The position numbers and the translations under genes were made by a program. Below, piece by piece: positions 23,327 through 31,145 of a stretch of DNA of 64,000 nucleotides. This DNA is from an uncultured Collinsella sp. (lineage in GTDB: Bacteria; Actinomycetota; Coriobacteriia; Coriobacteriales; Coriobacteriaceae): the NCBI GenBank assembly GCA_958435945.1, contig CAUBIC010000001.1:248001-312000 (forward strand), read 5' to 3'. The notes under the pieces were generated by a model. It made no database searches and had not been told where the DNA came from. It saw only the letters and a program-made list of their open reading frames with translations. The number at the start of each line of letters is the position of its first letter. Within the stretch, counting starts at the first letter, position 1.

Positions 23327-24223
23327 GTGACCGATCGGTCCCTCATCCTTACTGCGCCGGCAAAGATTAACCTCTATCTGGGAGTTCATACCGAGCGCGA
23401 TGCCCGCGGCTATCACAGGGTCGATTCCCTGATGGCAGCCGTCGGTCTTGTCGATACCGTGACGGTCGCGCCGGCGCAGACGTTGACCGTCCAGACGGTT
23501 CCGGCATCCGATTTTCCCATGCAAAAAAATACGGCTTATCGGGCGGCAATCGCTATGGCTAAGCATTACGGTCGCGATGCCAACGTGTGCGTGACGATCG
23601 AAAAGCGTATTCCGCTGTGTGCCGGCCTGGGGGGTCCCTCGACGGATGCCGCCGCGGTTATTGTTGCCTTGGCCGAGCTGTGGGGTATCGACCGTACCGA
23701 TCCTGTGCTCGATGGCATCGCTCGCGGTATCGGCGCCGACGTGCCGTTCTTTTTGCACGCGAGTCCCGCATTCTACGTGGGCGGGGGAGATGTGCTGGCC
23801 ACTGAGTATCCTGTGCTTCCGGCGACGCCTGTCGTATTGGTCAAACCGCACGAGACGAGCGTATCAACGGTTGAAGCGTATCGACGATTTGATGAGAGCC
23901 CGGTGCCCGCGGACAAACCCGGTGCGATTGCTTCCGCCTTACGCGCCGGCGATGCCGAGGCGGCATATGCGCTCGTTCATAACAATCTGGGCGTCATATC
24001 CGCGCAGATGGAGCCGCGGATCCAGGCAGTCCTCGACTGGCTGCGCGCACAGGATGGAACCGTTGCCGTGGACGTGTGCGGTTCGGGTGCCTGCTCGTTT
24101 GCCATTTGCGATACCGTCGCTGCAGCAGCCCATCTTGCGGAAGCTGCCCAGAAAAATGGCTGGTGGGCCTGCGCGACTGAGCTTATTCCCAACACGGTTC
24201 AAATCGACGCGCCAAAGAAATAA
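23327..24223 (+). CDS. ispE: 4-diphosphocytidyl-2-C-methyl-D-erythritol kinase
   Basis: Encodes 298 residues. GHMP kinase that phosphorylates CDP-ME in the non-mevalonate isoprenoid pathway. LTAPAKINLYLGVHTERDA is the substrate motif; RIPLCAGLGGPSTDAAAVIV is the ATP phosphate loop, here with GGPST where GGGSS is usual; VDVCGSGACSFAI is the third GHMP motif. GTG start at 23327, two bases after veg. ispD and ispF lie at 46.6-47.8 kb, so the pathway genes are split. Confidence 0.94.
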   Translation: MTDRSLILTAPAKINLYLGVHTERDARGYHRVDSLMAAVGLVDTVTVAPAQTLTVQTVPASDFPMQKNTAYRAAIAMAKHYGRDANVCVTIEKRIPLCAGLGGPSTDAAAVIVALAELWGIDRTDPVLDGIARGIGADVPFFLHASPAFYVGGGDVLATEYPVLPATPVVLVKPHETSVSTVEAYRRFDESPVPADKPGAIASALRAGDAEAAYALVHNNLGVISAQMEPRIQAVLDWLRAQDGTVAVDVCGSGACSFAICDTVAAAAHLAEAAQKNGWWACATELIPNTVQIDAPKK

Positions 24224-24272
24224 AAATTTCTCTAGCACACGGCGAAAATCTTTGTTACTATAGTCGAGCTAA

Positions 24273-24349
24273 CGGGTTGTGGCTCAGTTTGGTAGAGCAC
24301 TGCGTTCGGGACGCAGGGGTCGCTGGTTCAAATCCAGTCAACCCGACCA
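24273..24349 (+). tRNA. tRNA-Pro (anticodon CGG)
   Basis: Seventy-seven bases with encoded CCA. CGGGTTG acceptor pairs with CAACCCG; anticodon loop TTCGGGA gives CGG; T-arm CTGGTTCAAATCCAG is regular. Confidence 0.96.
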
Positions 24350-24360
24350 GAGCATGAGGA

Positions 24361-24388
24361 GGGACCGCTTCTTGCGGTCCCTTTTTTT
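24361..24388 (+). terminator. Terminator of tRNA-Pro
   Basis: GGGACCGC / GCGGTCCC stem, TTCTT loop, seven T. Confidence 0.93.
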
Positions 24389-24396
24389 AGCTATTG

Positions 24397-24425
24397 TTGT
24401 GATACCGCGGCACCCGCGGTATACT
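24397..24425 (+). promoter_or_regulatory. tatA promoter with a palindromic operator in its spacer
   Basis: -35 TTGTGA (24397-24402), 17-bp spacer, -10 TATACT (24420-24425). The spacer and part of both boxes form a perfect dyad ATACCGCGG-CAC-CCGCGGTAT (24402-24422), so a bound dimeric regulator would compete with RNA polymerase. Confidence 0.65.
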
Positions 24426-24461
24426 CATTCGAGCTTGTCTCGCTGTATTGTGGAGGTCTAC

Positions 24462-24737
24462 ATGTTTGGACTGAGGGCTCCTGAGCTCATCATTATTCTC
24501 GTCGTTGTCTTGATCATCTTCGGGCCTAAGAACCTGCCGAAGCTCGGCAAGTCCCTCGGTTCTACCGTCAAGAATATCCGTGAGGGTATGGAGGGCGACG
24601 ATAAGGGCGAAACCAAGCAGGCCGAGGATGTCGTGGTCGAGGAGTCCAAGGAGGACAAGGAGATCGCAGAGCTCGAGGCCAAGCTCGCTGCTGCCAAGAA
24701 AAAGCAGGCAGAGGACAGCGACGCGGACGCAGAGTAG
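24462..24737 (+). CDS. tatA: Twin-arginine translocase subunit TatA
   Basis: Encodes 91 residues. One N-terminal membrane helix (APELIIILVVVLIIF), the hinge FGPKNLPKLGKSLGS and an amphipathic helix, then a long acidic/lysine tail (KEDKEIAELEAKLAAAKKK). TatA oligomers form the passage for folded proteins recognised by TatC. Start ATG 24462 has GTGGAGGT. tatC is not in the window, so the pair is split in this genome or lies elsewhere. TatE/TatB cannot be wholly excluded, but the FGPKNLPKLGK hinge favours TatA. Confidence 0.9.
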   Translation: MFGLRAPELIIILVVVLIIFGPKNLPKLGKSLGSTVKNIREGMEGDDKGETKQAEDVVVEESKEDKEIAELEAKLAAAKKKQAEDSDADAE

Positions 24738-24762
24738 TCCCATCCCTTTGGGGTGAGCACCT

Positions 24763-24796
24763 GACCGGCTTGCCCGCAGGCTAGCCGGTCTTTTTC
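24763..24796 (+). terminator. Terminator of tatA
   Basis: GACCGGCT / AGCCGGTC stem followed by TTTTTCGTTTT. Confidence 0.88.
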
Positions 24797-24843
24797 GTTT
24801 TGTTGACAGTTGATCGTTACATCATAGTTGGGGAGATATCCGT

Positions 24844-25314
24844 ATGGACGCAAGCCAGATCGTACTGACCGCTGAGGGCCGCCAGAAGCTCGTCGAGGAG
24901 CTCGCTTGGCGTGAGGGCGATTACGCCAAGGAGATCGTCGAGGACATCAAGGAAGCCCGCGCGTTCGGCGACCTTTCGGAGAACTCCGAGTACGATGCCG
25001 CCAAGGACAAGCAGGCCCAGAATGCTGCTCGCATTGCCGAGATTCAGGCCATCCTCGCCAACGCTCAGGTTGCTGCCACCACGGGCGATCTGACCGTCTC
25101 CATCGGTTCCACCGTTTCTCTGATCGATCCCAACGGTGAGGTCATGGAAGTCACGCTCGTCGGTACCACCGAGACCAACTCGCTCGAGCACAAGATCTCC
25201 AACGAGTCTCCGGTCGGTCACGCCATCATCGGTCACGGCGAGGGCGACTCCGTTGAGGTCGTTACGCCTTCTGGCAAGACTCGCGTCTACACCATCGCCA
25301 AGATCGCACGCTAG
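24844..25314 (+). CDS. greA: Transcription elongation factor GreA
   Basis: Encodes 156 residues. Reactivates backtracked RNA polymerase by stimulating transcript cleavage. N-terminal coiled coil (EGRQKLVEELAWREGDYAKE...) with the tip motif FGDLSENSEYDAAKDKQ carrying the acidic residues that enter the polymerase channel; C-terminal FKBP-like domain with ISNESPVGHAIIGHGEGDSV. GGGGAGA precedes the ATG. Followed by a terminator, then lysS; greA-lysS adjacency is widespread. Confidence 0.95.
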   Translation: MDASQIVLTAEGRQKLVEELAWREGDYAKEIVEDIKEARAFGDLSENSEYDAAKDKQAQNAARIAEIQAILANAQVAATTGDLTVSIGSTVSLIDPNGEVMEVTLVGTTETNSLEHKISNESPVGHAIIGHGEGDSVEVVTPSGKTRVYTIAKIAR

Positions 25315-25342
25315 ACCACGGTCCCGCGTAAAGGTATGTTTT

Positions 25343-25376
25343 CGCTCCCTGGGACCGAATCCTGGGGAGCGTTTTA
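25343..25376 (+). terminator. Terminator between greA and lysS
   Basis: CGCTCCC (25343-25349) pairs with GGGAGCG (25365-25371), then TTTTAGTTT. CGGTCCC just upstream (from 25319) could instead pair with GGGACCG in the loop, giving an alternative fold. Confidence 0.65.
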
Positions 25377-25393
25377 GTTTGAGGAGCTAACTT

Positions 25394-27358
25394 ATGGCAG
25401 AGAACCAGAACGTCGCCGATCAGGCCTCGACGCTCAACGACGAGCGCGCCACGCGTCTGGCAAAGCGCGCCGCCCTGTTCGAGGCGGGCCAGAACCCCTA
25501 TCCCGAGCACTCCGAGATCGAGGACTATGTCGTCGACATTGAGGCCAAATATGCCGATCTTGCCGATGGCGAGGATACTGAGGACGTCGTGAAGATCGGC
25601 GGCCGCGTGGTCGCCAAGCGCGGTCAGGGCAAGATCATGTTTATCGTCGTGCGCGACGCTACCGCCGAGATTCAGCTGTTCTGCCGCATCAACGACATGG
25701 ACGAGGCAGCTTGGAATACGCTCAAGGCTCTCGACCTTGGTGACATCCTGGGCGTGACCGGCGTGGTTGTTCGCACCAAGCGCGGCCAGCTCTCCGTTGC
25801 CCCCAAGAGTGCGACCCTGCTCTCCAAGGCTGTTCGTCCGTTGCCCGAGAAGTTCCACGGTCTTTCCGATAAGGAGACCCGTTATCGTCAGCGCTATGTC
25901 GACCTGATTGCCAACGACGATGTTCGCGAGACCTTCCGCAAGCGCTCGCAGATTCTCTCCACCTTCCGCCGCTTTATGGAGTCCGACGGCTATATGGAGG
26001 TCGAGACCCCCATTCTGCAGACTATCCAGGGCGGCGCTACTGCTAAGCCGTTCATCACGCACTTCAACGCGCTCGATCAGGAGTGCTACCTGCGCATTGC
26101 TACCGAGCTGCACCTCAAGCGCTGCATCGTCGGTGGCTTTGAGCGCGTCTTCGAGATCGGCCGCATCTTCCGCAACGAGGGTATGGACCTCACCCACAAC
26201 CCCGAGTTCACCACGATGGAGGCCTATCGTGCCTTCTCCGATCTCGAGGGCATGAAGGCACTCGCCCAGGGTGTCATCAAGGCTGCCAACAAGGCCATCG
26301 GCAACCCCGAGGTCATTGAGTACCAGGGTCAGACCATCGATCTTTCCGGTGAGTGGGCAAGCCGTCCCATGACCGACATCGTCTCGGACGTGCTCGGCAA
26401 GCAGGTCACCATCGACACGCCGGTCGAGGAGCTTGCCGCCGCCGCACGCGAGAAGGGCCTGGAGATTAAGCCCGAGTGGACTGCTGGCAAGATCATCGCC
26501 GAGATTTACGATGAGCTGGGCGAGGACACCATCGTCAACCCGACCTTCGTATGCGATTACCCCATCGAGGTCAGCCCGCTTGCCAAGCGTTTTGAGGACG
26601 ATCCGCGCCTGACGCACCGCTTTGAGCTGGTCATCGCCGGCCACGAGTACGCCAACGCATTCTCCGAGCTCAACGACCCGGTCGACCAGGCCGAGCGCTT
26701 TGCTGCCCAGATGGCTGAGAAGGCCGGCGGCGACGACGAGGCTATGGAGTACGACGAGGACTACGTGCGCGCCCTCGAGTACGGTATGCCTCCCGCGGGC
26801 GGCATCGGCATCGGTATCGATCGCGTGGTCATGCTGCTCACCAACCAGGCTTCCATTCGCGACGTCCTGCTGTTCCCGCACATGAAGCCCGAGAAGGGTT
26901 TCCAGTCCGGTGCCGCCGCTGCCAAGGCTGCCGAGGCCGGCAACGCCGCAAGCCCGTTCGTTAAGCCGCTCAAGCCCACGCTCGATTACTCCAAGATCGC
27001 CGTTGAGCCGCTGTTCGAGGAATTCGTCGACTTTGATACCTTCTCCAAGAGCGATTTCCGCGCTGTGAAGGTCAAGGCATGCGAGGCCGTCAAGAAGTCC
27101 AAGAAGCTGCTGAACTTTACGCTCGACGACGGCACCGGCACCGACCGCACCATCCTCTCCGGCATCCATGGCTACTATGAGCCCGAGGACCTGGTCGGCA
27201 AGACCTTGCTCGCCATCACCAATCTGCCTCCGCGCAAGATGATGGGTATTCCCAGCTGCGGTATGCTGATCAGCGCCATCCACGAGGAGGAGGGCGAGGA
27301 GCGCCTCAACCTGATTCAGCTCGACGCTTCCATCCCCGCCGGCGCAAAGATGTACTAG
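25394..27358 (+). CDS. lysS: Lysyl-tRNA synthetase (class II) with C-terminal tRNA-binding domain
   Basis: Encodes 654 residues against about 500 for ordinary bacterial LysRS. Residues ~60-140 are the anticodon-binding OB fold (KIGGRVVAKRGQGKIMFIVV). The catalytic core shows motif 1 (FMESDGYMEVETPIL), motif 2 (FRNEGMDLTHNPEFTTMEAY) and motif 3 (GIGIDRVVMLLTNQ). After PFVKPLKPTLDYSK a ~110-residue Trbp111/EMAPII-type OB domain follows (DFRAVKVKACEAVKKSKKLL, PPRKMMGIPSCGMLISA), the module normally seen at the C-terminus of MetRS. It should increase tRNA affinity. GAGGAG precedes the ATG. Certain as LysRS; the fusion is read directly from one uninterrupted frame. Confidence 0.96.
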   Translation: MAENQNVADQASTLNDERATRLAKRAALFEAGQNPYPEHSEIEDYVVDIEAKYADLADGEDTEDVVKIGGRVVAKRGQGKIMFIVVRDATAEIQLFCRINDMDEAAWNTLKALDLGDILGVTGVVVRTKRGQLSVAPKSATLLSKAVRPLPEKFHGLSDKETRYRQRYVDLIANDDVRETFRKRSQILSTFRRFMESDGYMEVETPILQTIQGGATAKPFITHFNALDQECYLRIATELHLKRCIVGGFERVFEIGRIFRNEGMDLTHNPEFTTMEAYRAFSDLEGMKALAQGVIKAANKAIGNPEVIEYQGQTIDLSGEWASRPMTDIVSDVLGKQVTIDTPVEELAAAAREKGLEIKPEWTAGKIIAEIYDELGEDTIVNPTFVCDYPIEVSPLAKRFEDDPRLTHRFELVIAGHEYANAFSELNDPVDQAERFAAQMAEKAGGDDEAMEYDEDYVRALEYGMPPAGGIGIGIDRVVMLLTNQASIRDVLLFPHMKPEKGFQSGAAAAKAAEAGNAASPFVKPLKPTLDYSKIAVEPLFEEFVDFDTFSKSDFRAVKVKACEAVKKSKKLLNFTLDDGTGTDRTILSGIHGYYEPEDLVGKTLLAITNLPPRKMMGIPSCGMLISAIHEEEGEERLNLIQLDASIPAGAKMY

Positions 27359-27360
27359 GG

Positions 27361-27390
27361 GGTTACGCGGGTTTACCAACCCGCGTAACC
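27361..27390 (+). repeat. Hairpin repeat, copy B (13-bp stem, TACC loop)
   Basis: GGTTACGCGGGTT / AACCCGCGTAACC with loop TACC, starting three bases after lysS. Same architecture as 22846-22873 with a T-A pair replaced by G-C. Confidence 0.8.
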
Positions 27391-27403
27391 AGTTGACGCT
27401 GCA

Positions 27404-27505
27404 AGCCCGCCAGAGCGGCAATCTGCCTTTCAACTTCGGCGGCATGATCAAAAGATCAATGCCGCCTTGTTTCAAGGCACCTTGCTCGCTCTGGCGGGTT
27501 TTCGC
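27404..27505 (+). terminator. Compound terminator of lysS
   Basis: Outer stem AGCCCGCCAGAGCG (27404-27417) / CGCTCTGGCGGGTT (27487-27500), followed by TTCGCTC; an inner cruciform GGCGGCAT-GATC / GATC-ATGCCGCC occupies 27438-27466. The right arm recurs at 29077-29104 beyond the IS element. Confidence 0.6.
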
Positions 27506-27509
27506 TCAT

Positions 27510-27784
27510 ATGACCCAATCCGCTGTCAAGAGCCACAATGGCCCCGCCGACCGCTTGCAATCGGTCGGCGGGGCCTGCCGTTAACCCGTCCCGGTCCGCC
27601 CCCGGCATGTCATCGACGCCTTCGGCTCAGTCTCATATCCGCGGATACCGTTCTGCCGGCCCGCACTCCATTCCTTCGGCGGGGTTCCCCAAGTCTGTCG
27701 AGGCGCATGCGGAGGGCTCCGCGCGCACAGCGAAATAGGGGGTATCCCCGAAGGCCGCCCGGCTCGCCGGGACGGGGGCTGCGT
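27510..27784 (-). ncRNA. Candidate bridge-RNA region of the IS element
   Basis: Gene-free, GC-rich stretch between the transposase stop and the IS end. It begins (minus strand, 3' side) with a perfect 14-bp stem GGCCCCGCCGACCG / CGGTCGGCGGGGCC near 27539-27575 and has further stems around 27650-27780. IS1111-type elements encode their target- and donor-recognising RNA in this position. The RNA itself is not proven by the sequence. Confidence 0.4.
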
Positions 27785-28906
27785 CTATTCCGCGCCCTCC
27801 CGGCACATCGCGCCGAGGGCCCACAGCCACCTCACGAGCTCGGCCGCGGTGGCCGCGTTGGCCTTCGCCGCGGGCACGCCGCGGGCGAGCATCTCCTCGC
27901 GCCGCCGCAGGAGCCGCTCGGACCCCTTCCTCCCGTGCATCCTTATCTCGAGGGGCACGCCCGTGTCCCTCGGCATGAGCTTCGGCTGGTGCCGTGCCGC
28001 GGCGTAGCGCCATGAGCCCTCAACGGCCAGCTTCCTCACGAGCGCGTTGCCCGCGCCGCTGATGCCTCCGAGCCGCACGGAGTCGCCACTCGACCTCTGA
28101 CTCGGCGCGAGGCCGAAATAGGCCGTGACCTGCCTTCCGGAACGGAACCTCGTGAAGTCGCCGACCTCGGCCGAGAAGGCCGCGGCCAGCGCGAAGGCGC
28201 AGCCCTTGATCGACTGGAGGGCGGCCACCTCCGCGGCGATCGGGCTGGCATCCACGGCGGCCCTGTACTCGGAGAGCAGGTCCGCCCGGGCCTCCGCCGC
28301 GGCCTCGACCTCGTTCCTCAGGGCGGCGAGCGTCCGAACCCCGCCATCGTCCTCCGGCCTGACCTTGTCGAGCCACCTCAGGAAGTCGTAGGTCCAGTAC
28401 TTCCTCGGGTTGCCGGCGGGCGTGGTGCCGCCGTAGACGAACCCCCGCCTTGCGAGGAAGGCGAGCAGCCGCTGCTTGGCGGTCGCCAGGCGCGCGGTCG
28501 CCCCGTCGTAGGCGCCGGCGAGGTCCCTGATGCCTTCGACCTCGGGGGAGGGGACCCATACGGGGGAGATGTCGTGGGCGAGTATCGCCTTGGCCATCCT
28601 GGCGGCGTCGTTCCTGTCGTTCTTGGAGGCCGAGTCGGCGGCCGACCTGGGGATCTTCGAGACCGCGGCGACGACGCACTCGACGCCGAGCCCGGCGAGC
28701 TCCCTTTGCGGGGCGAAGCCGAGGTAGCCGCTCTCGTAGGCCGCGAGCGACGGCCCGGGGAACCCATCCATCCACCCGGCGATCTCGCCCCAGGGGTTGC
28801 CGGGGAACCTCCTCGTCACGGCCTCGCCGGTGTCCGCGTCGAGGGCGCAGACGGTGGTCGACCTCAGGTGGACGTCCATCCCGAACGCGGTAGAATACTT
28901 TGGCAT
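27785..28906 (-). CDS. IS110-family transposase
   Basis: Encodes 373 residues, intact. N-terminal RuvC-like DEDD domain starts with STAFGMDVHLRSTTVCALD and includes AAYESGYLGF and SKNDRNDAARMAKAIL; C-terminal Tnp_20 domain has LQSIKGCAFALAAAFSAEVG and FRSGRQVTAYFGLAPSQRSS with the catalytic serine region. These recombinases cut and join both strands under guidance of a bridge RNA. GGGAGG precedes the ATG. GC-rich codon use differs from neighbours. No frameshift or stop is seen, so it may be active. Confidence 0.93.
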   Translation of the reverse strand: MPKYSTAFGMDVHLRSTTVCALDADTGEAVTRRFPGNPWGEIAGWMDGFPGPSLAAYESGYLGFAPQRELAGLGVECVVAAVSKIPRSAADSASKNDRNDAARMAKAILAHDISPVWVPSPEVEGIRDLAGAYDGATARLATAKQRLLAFLARRGFVYGGTTPAGNPRKYWTYDFLRWLDKVRPEDDGGVRTLAALRNEVEAAAEARADLLSEYRAAVDASPIAAEVAALQSIKGCAFALAAAFSAEVGDFTRFRSGRQVTAYFGLAPSQRSSGDSVRLGGISGAGNALVRKLAVEGSWRYAAARHQPKLMPRDTGVPLEIRMHGRKGSERLLRRREEMLARGVPAAKANAATAAELVRWLWALGAMCREGAE

Positions 28907-29076
28907 GGGAGCCTCCCAACCTCGTTGCGGCGCGGCTGCGCCTATGGCACTTCAACATCATTGTCGCAGCCCCGACCCGCGGTCACGAGCGGGGGCTCCT
29001 ATCTTTTTAGTGCCCTCGGATTGGGTCATAGTGTCTGACTTTTGCTCAACCTATGGTGTCATCTCGCCCCAAAAGG

Positions 29077-29104
29077 ACCTTGCTCGCTCTGACGGGCTTT
29101 CGCT
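29077..29104. repeat. 28-bp direct repeat of the lysS terminator arm
   Basis: Matches 27479-27506 at 26 of 28 bases (ACCTTGCTCGCTCTG core). The two copies flank the IS element. The remainder of 28907-29277 holds the IS left end and the thrE leader; no gene seen. Confidence 0.7.
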
Positions 29105-29277
29105 GTCGTTGCCAGGGCATCGGCGTTGCCTTGGCCGTCAATAGTCATTGGGGGCATTCTTGAATGACTACCCTACGGCTATTGTGCACATGGTTCGCAT
29201 GACAGTCGTCTCTTTTATGTTTCCTTTAGCCGTTGCTGCCTAGGATGGGGGTTAGTCGGTAGGAAGGGAGTGTCTAT

Positions 29278-30846
29278 ATGGACGACGCGAGCGAGCTTGC
29301 AATCGAAGAGGACATGCTCGATCAGTTCAATTACTTTGACGATGAGGATGAGGAGCTGATCGATCGTCGCGAGCCAGCATCGCTTGACTCATTTGATCTG
29401 GTCGATGAAGAGCCCGACGAGGACGAGGGTGAATCAACGGAGCCCCCACAGCCTTCGCGCCTTGACTCGCTGCTTTCGAGAGCCCCCCTACACCACGGCG
29501 TTCGTGCCGGCGCGCTCCATATGAAAACTGACTGGCACCAGATTGTGACGGCAGGCGATGAACTTGCCGTCGATGCGCCGCTCACCGATAAGTCATCCAT
29601 TATCTGCCGCACCGGCATGCTTATGCTGGCAAGCGGAACAGGCGCCTGGCGCGTGCGCGATACCATGAATCGTGTTGCCGCCGTGCTCGGCGTCACGATT
29701 CACGTCGACCTGAGTCTTCTGTCGTTTGAGTGCACCTGCATCGAAGATGGCCACTGCTTTAACGAGGTCGTCAGCCTACCCACAACGGGGGTCAATACTC
29801 ATCGCATTTGGATGATGGAGAGCTTCCTAAAGGAAATCGAGATTTACGGGCGCCGGTTTACCGTGCACGAGTACCACGAGATGCTCAAGACCGTTGAGAG
29901 CTCAAGGCCCGATTACGCTCCCTGGCAACAGGGCCTTGCGGCAGCCTGTGCTTGCGGCGCCTTCGTCTTTTTGCTCGGCGGCGGCCCTATCGAGATGGCC
30001 TGCGCATTTGTGGGCGCCGGTGTCGGCAACTTTGCTCGCTCCCATATTCTCAAGCAGGGTCTTGGCCAGTTTAGCGCGCTGACGACTGGCGTTGCGCTCG
30101 CTTGCGTTTCGTATCTGCTGGCATTGCTCGGCCTTGGCCAGGTCATTCCAGGGGCAATGTCGCACCAAGAAGGCTATATCGGCGCCATGCTCTTTGTGAT
30201 TCCCGGCTTTCCCCTCATCACGGCAGGCCTCGACATCGCAAAGCTCGATATGCGAAGCGGCATCGAGCGTCTTTCGTATGCTGTATCGATTATTGTGATG
30301 GCGACTCTCGTAGGCTGGATGGTTGCCGAATGTGTGGGACTGGCGCCGGATGACTTCGCCCCGCTCGGCCTCTCACCGTTGGCTCTTACGCTCTTGCGCA
30401 TACTGATGAGCTTTATCGGCGTATTTGGCTTCTCGGTTATGTTCAACAGTCCGGTAAAGATGGCAGCGGCGGCAGGGCTCATCGGCGCCGTGTCTAATAC
30501 CTTGCGCCTTACGCTCGTCGATGCGCCGACGCTGTTTCCTTTCCTAGGCTTGAGCGTAGGTATGCCTCCCGAGGCAGCAGCGTTTATCGGCGCGTTGGTA
30601 TCGGGGCTGCTCGCGAGCTTGGCCGAAATCAAGCTCACCTACCCACGTATCGCCCTCACGGTGCCATCGATTGTCATTATGGTGCCGGGCTTGTATCTGT
30701 ATCGCTCGATGTATTACATGTGCACCTTCGACACGGTCAATATGCTCGGCTGGTTTGTGCGTGCAGTGCTCATCGTGGCGTTTCTGCCCGTTGGGCTGGG
30801 TGTGGCGCGCACCCTCACCGACCCTCGCTGGCGCCACACCAGCTAA
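29278..30846 (+). CDS. Threonine/serine exporter family protein (ThrE, fused form)
   Basis: Encodes 522 residues. Residues 1-85 are a strongly acidic, low-complexity cytoplasmic extension (FDDEDEELIDRR). The DUF1212 domain begins near SSIICRTGMLMLASGTGAWR and ends in the first membrane segments; the DUF3815-type half occupies the C-terminus. About ten membrane helices are visible from residue 215 on (LAAACACGAFVFLLGGGPIE). Corynebacterium ThrE exports threonine and serine, and this protein has the same fused two-domain plan. GGAAGGGAG precedes the ATG. Likely monocistronic, in the inner membrane. Substrate not proven. Confidence 0.88.
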   Translation: MDDASELAIEEDMLDQFNYFDDEDEELIDRREPASLDSFDLVDEEPDEDEGESTEPPQPSRLDSLLSRAPLHHGVRAGALHMKTDWHQIVTAGDELAVDAPLTDKSSIICRTGMLMLASGTGAWRVRDTMNRVAAVLGVTIHVDLSLLSFECTCIEDGHCFNEVVSLPTTGVNTHRIWMMESFLKEIEIYGRRFTVHEYHEMLKTVESSRPDYAPWQQGLAAACACGAFVFLLGGGPIEMACAFVGAGVGNFARSHILKQGLGQFSALTTGVALACVSYLLALLGLGQVIPGAMSHQEGYIGAMLFVIPGFPLITAGLDIAKLDMRSGIERLSYAVSIIVMATLVGWMVAECVGLAPDDFAPLGLSPLALTLLRILMSFIGVFGFSVMFNSPVKMAAAAGLIGAVSNTLRLTLVDAPTLFPFLGLSVGMPPEAAAFIGALVSGLLASLAEIKLTYPRIALTVPSIVIMVPGLYLYRSMYYMCTFDTVNMLGWFVRAVLIVAFLPVGLGVARTLTDPRWRHTS

Positions 30847-30848
30847 TC

Positions 30849-30947
30849 GGTGCAGGGGGCAGGTCACTTTGCACCAAATGAGTTGCGGTGAAATAGGGAC
30901 TGAATTGCTGCTTAAAGGGTCAAAACAGTCCGTATTCCACCGCAACT
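30849..30947. repeat. Two adjacent REP-like hairpins after thrE
   Basis: First hairpin GGTGCA (30849-30854) / TGCACC (30870-30875) with GGGGGCAGG in the loop. Second, AGTTGCGGTGAAATAGGGAC starting at 30881 pairs with 30926-30947 over 22 bases with one wobble and one mismatch. No U-tract follows either. The stretch 30948-31062 has no recognisable feature. Confidence 0.7.
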
Positions 30948-31062
30948 TATGGGGTCGGGGGATTATTGATGCCCTGCATCTTCATAAACTCAACGCTTAC
31001 GAAGCACGTGCTTTTCGTGCTAGGCTGATTCCACCACATAAGTAGTCGCAGACGCACGTATC

Positions 31063-31114
31063 ACGGGCGGGCGAGATGAAGTCCCAACAGCTCCATCTCG
31101 CCCGCCCGTTTTTG
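31063..31114 (+). terminator. Strong terminator upstream of the DUF2798-like gene
   Basis: A perfect 16-bp stem ACGGGCGGGCGAGATG / CATCTCGCCCGCCCGT followed by TTTTTGTTG. It ends 30 bp before the next start codon, so it is either the thrE terminator or a leader attenuator. Confidence 0.85.
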
Positions 31115-31145
31115 TTGTGCGCCGCGGCGCAACACAGAAAGGACC

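Larger units (their letters stand above)
27509..29030 (-). mobile_element. IS110-family (IS1111-type) insertion sequence
   Basis: A 1.5-kb element with a 14-bp inverted repeat at its ends (TATGACCCAATCCG at 27509-27522, inverted at 29017-29030) around a DEDD transposase on the minus strand. GC content is visibly higher than both flanks, which marks recent acquisition. The non-coding part is longer downstream of the transposase (275 nt) than upstream (110 nt), and the end repeats are present, both features of the IS1111 subgroup. It lies between lysS and thrE and breaks no gene. Exact ends are uncertain by a few bases. Confidence 0.8.

Noticed and set aside
27467..28015. 182-aa plus-strand open frame across the IS end
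   Set aside because: Lies in the non-coding IS end and antisense to the transposase; Pro/Arg-rich without a domain.
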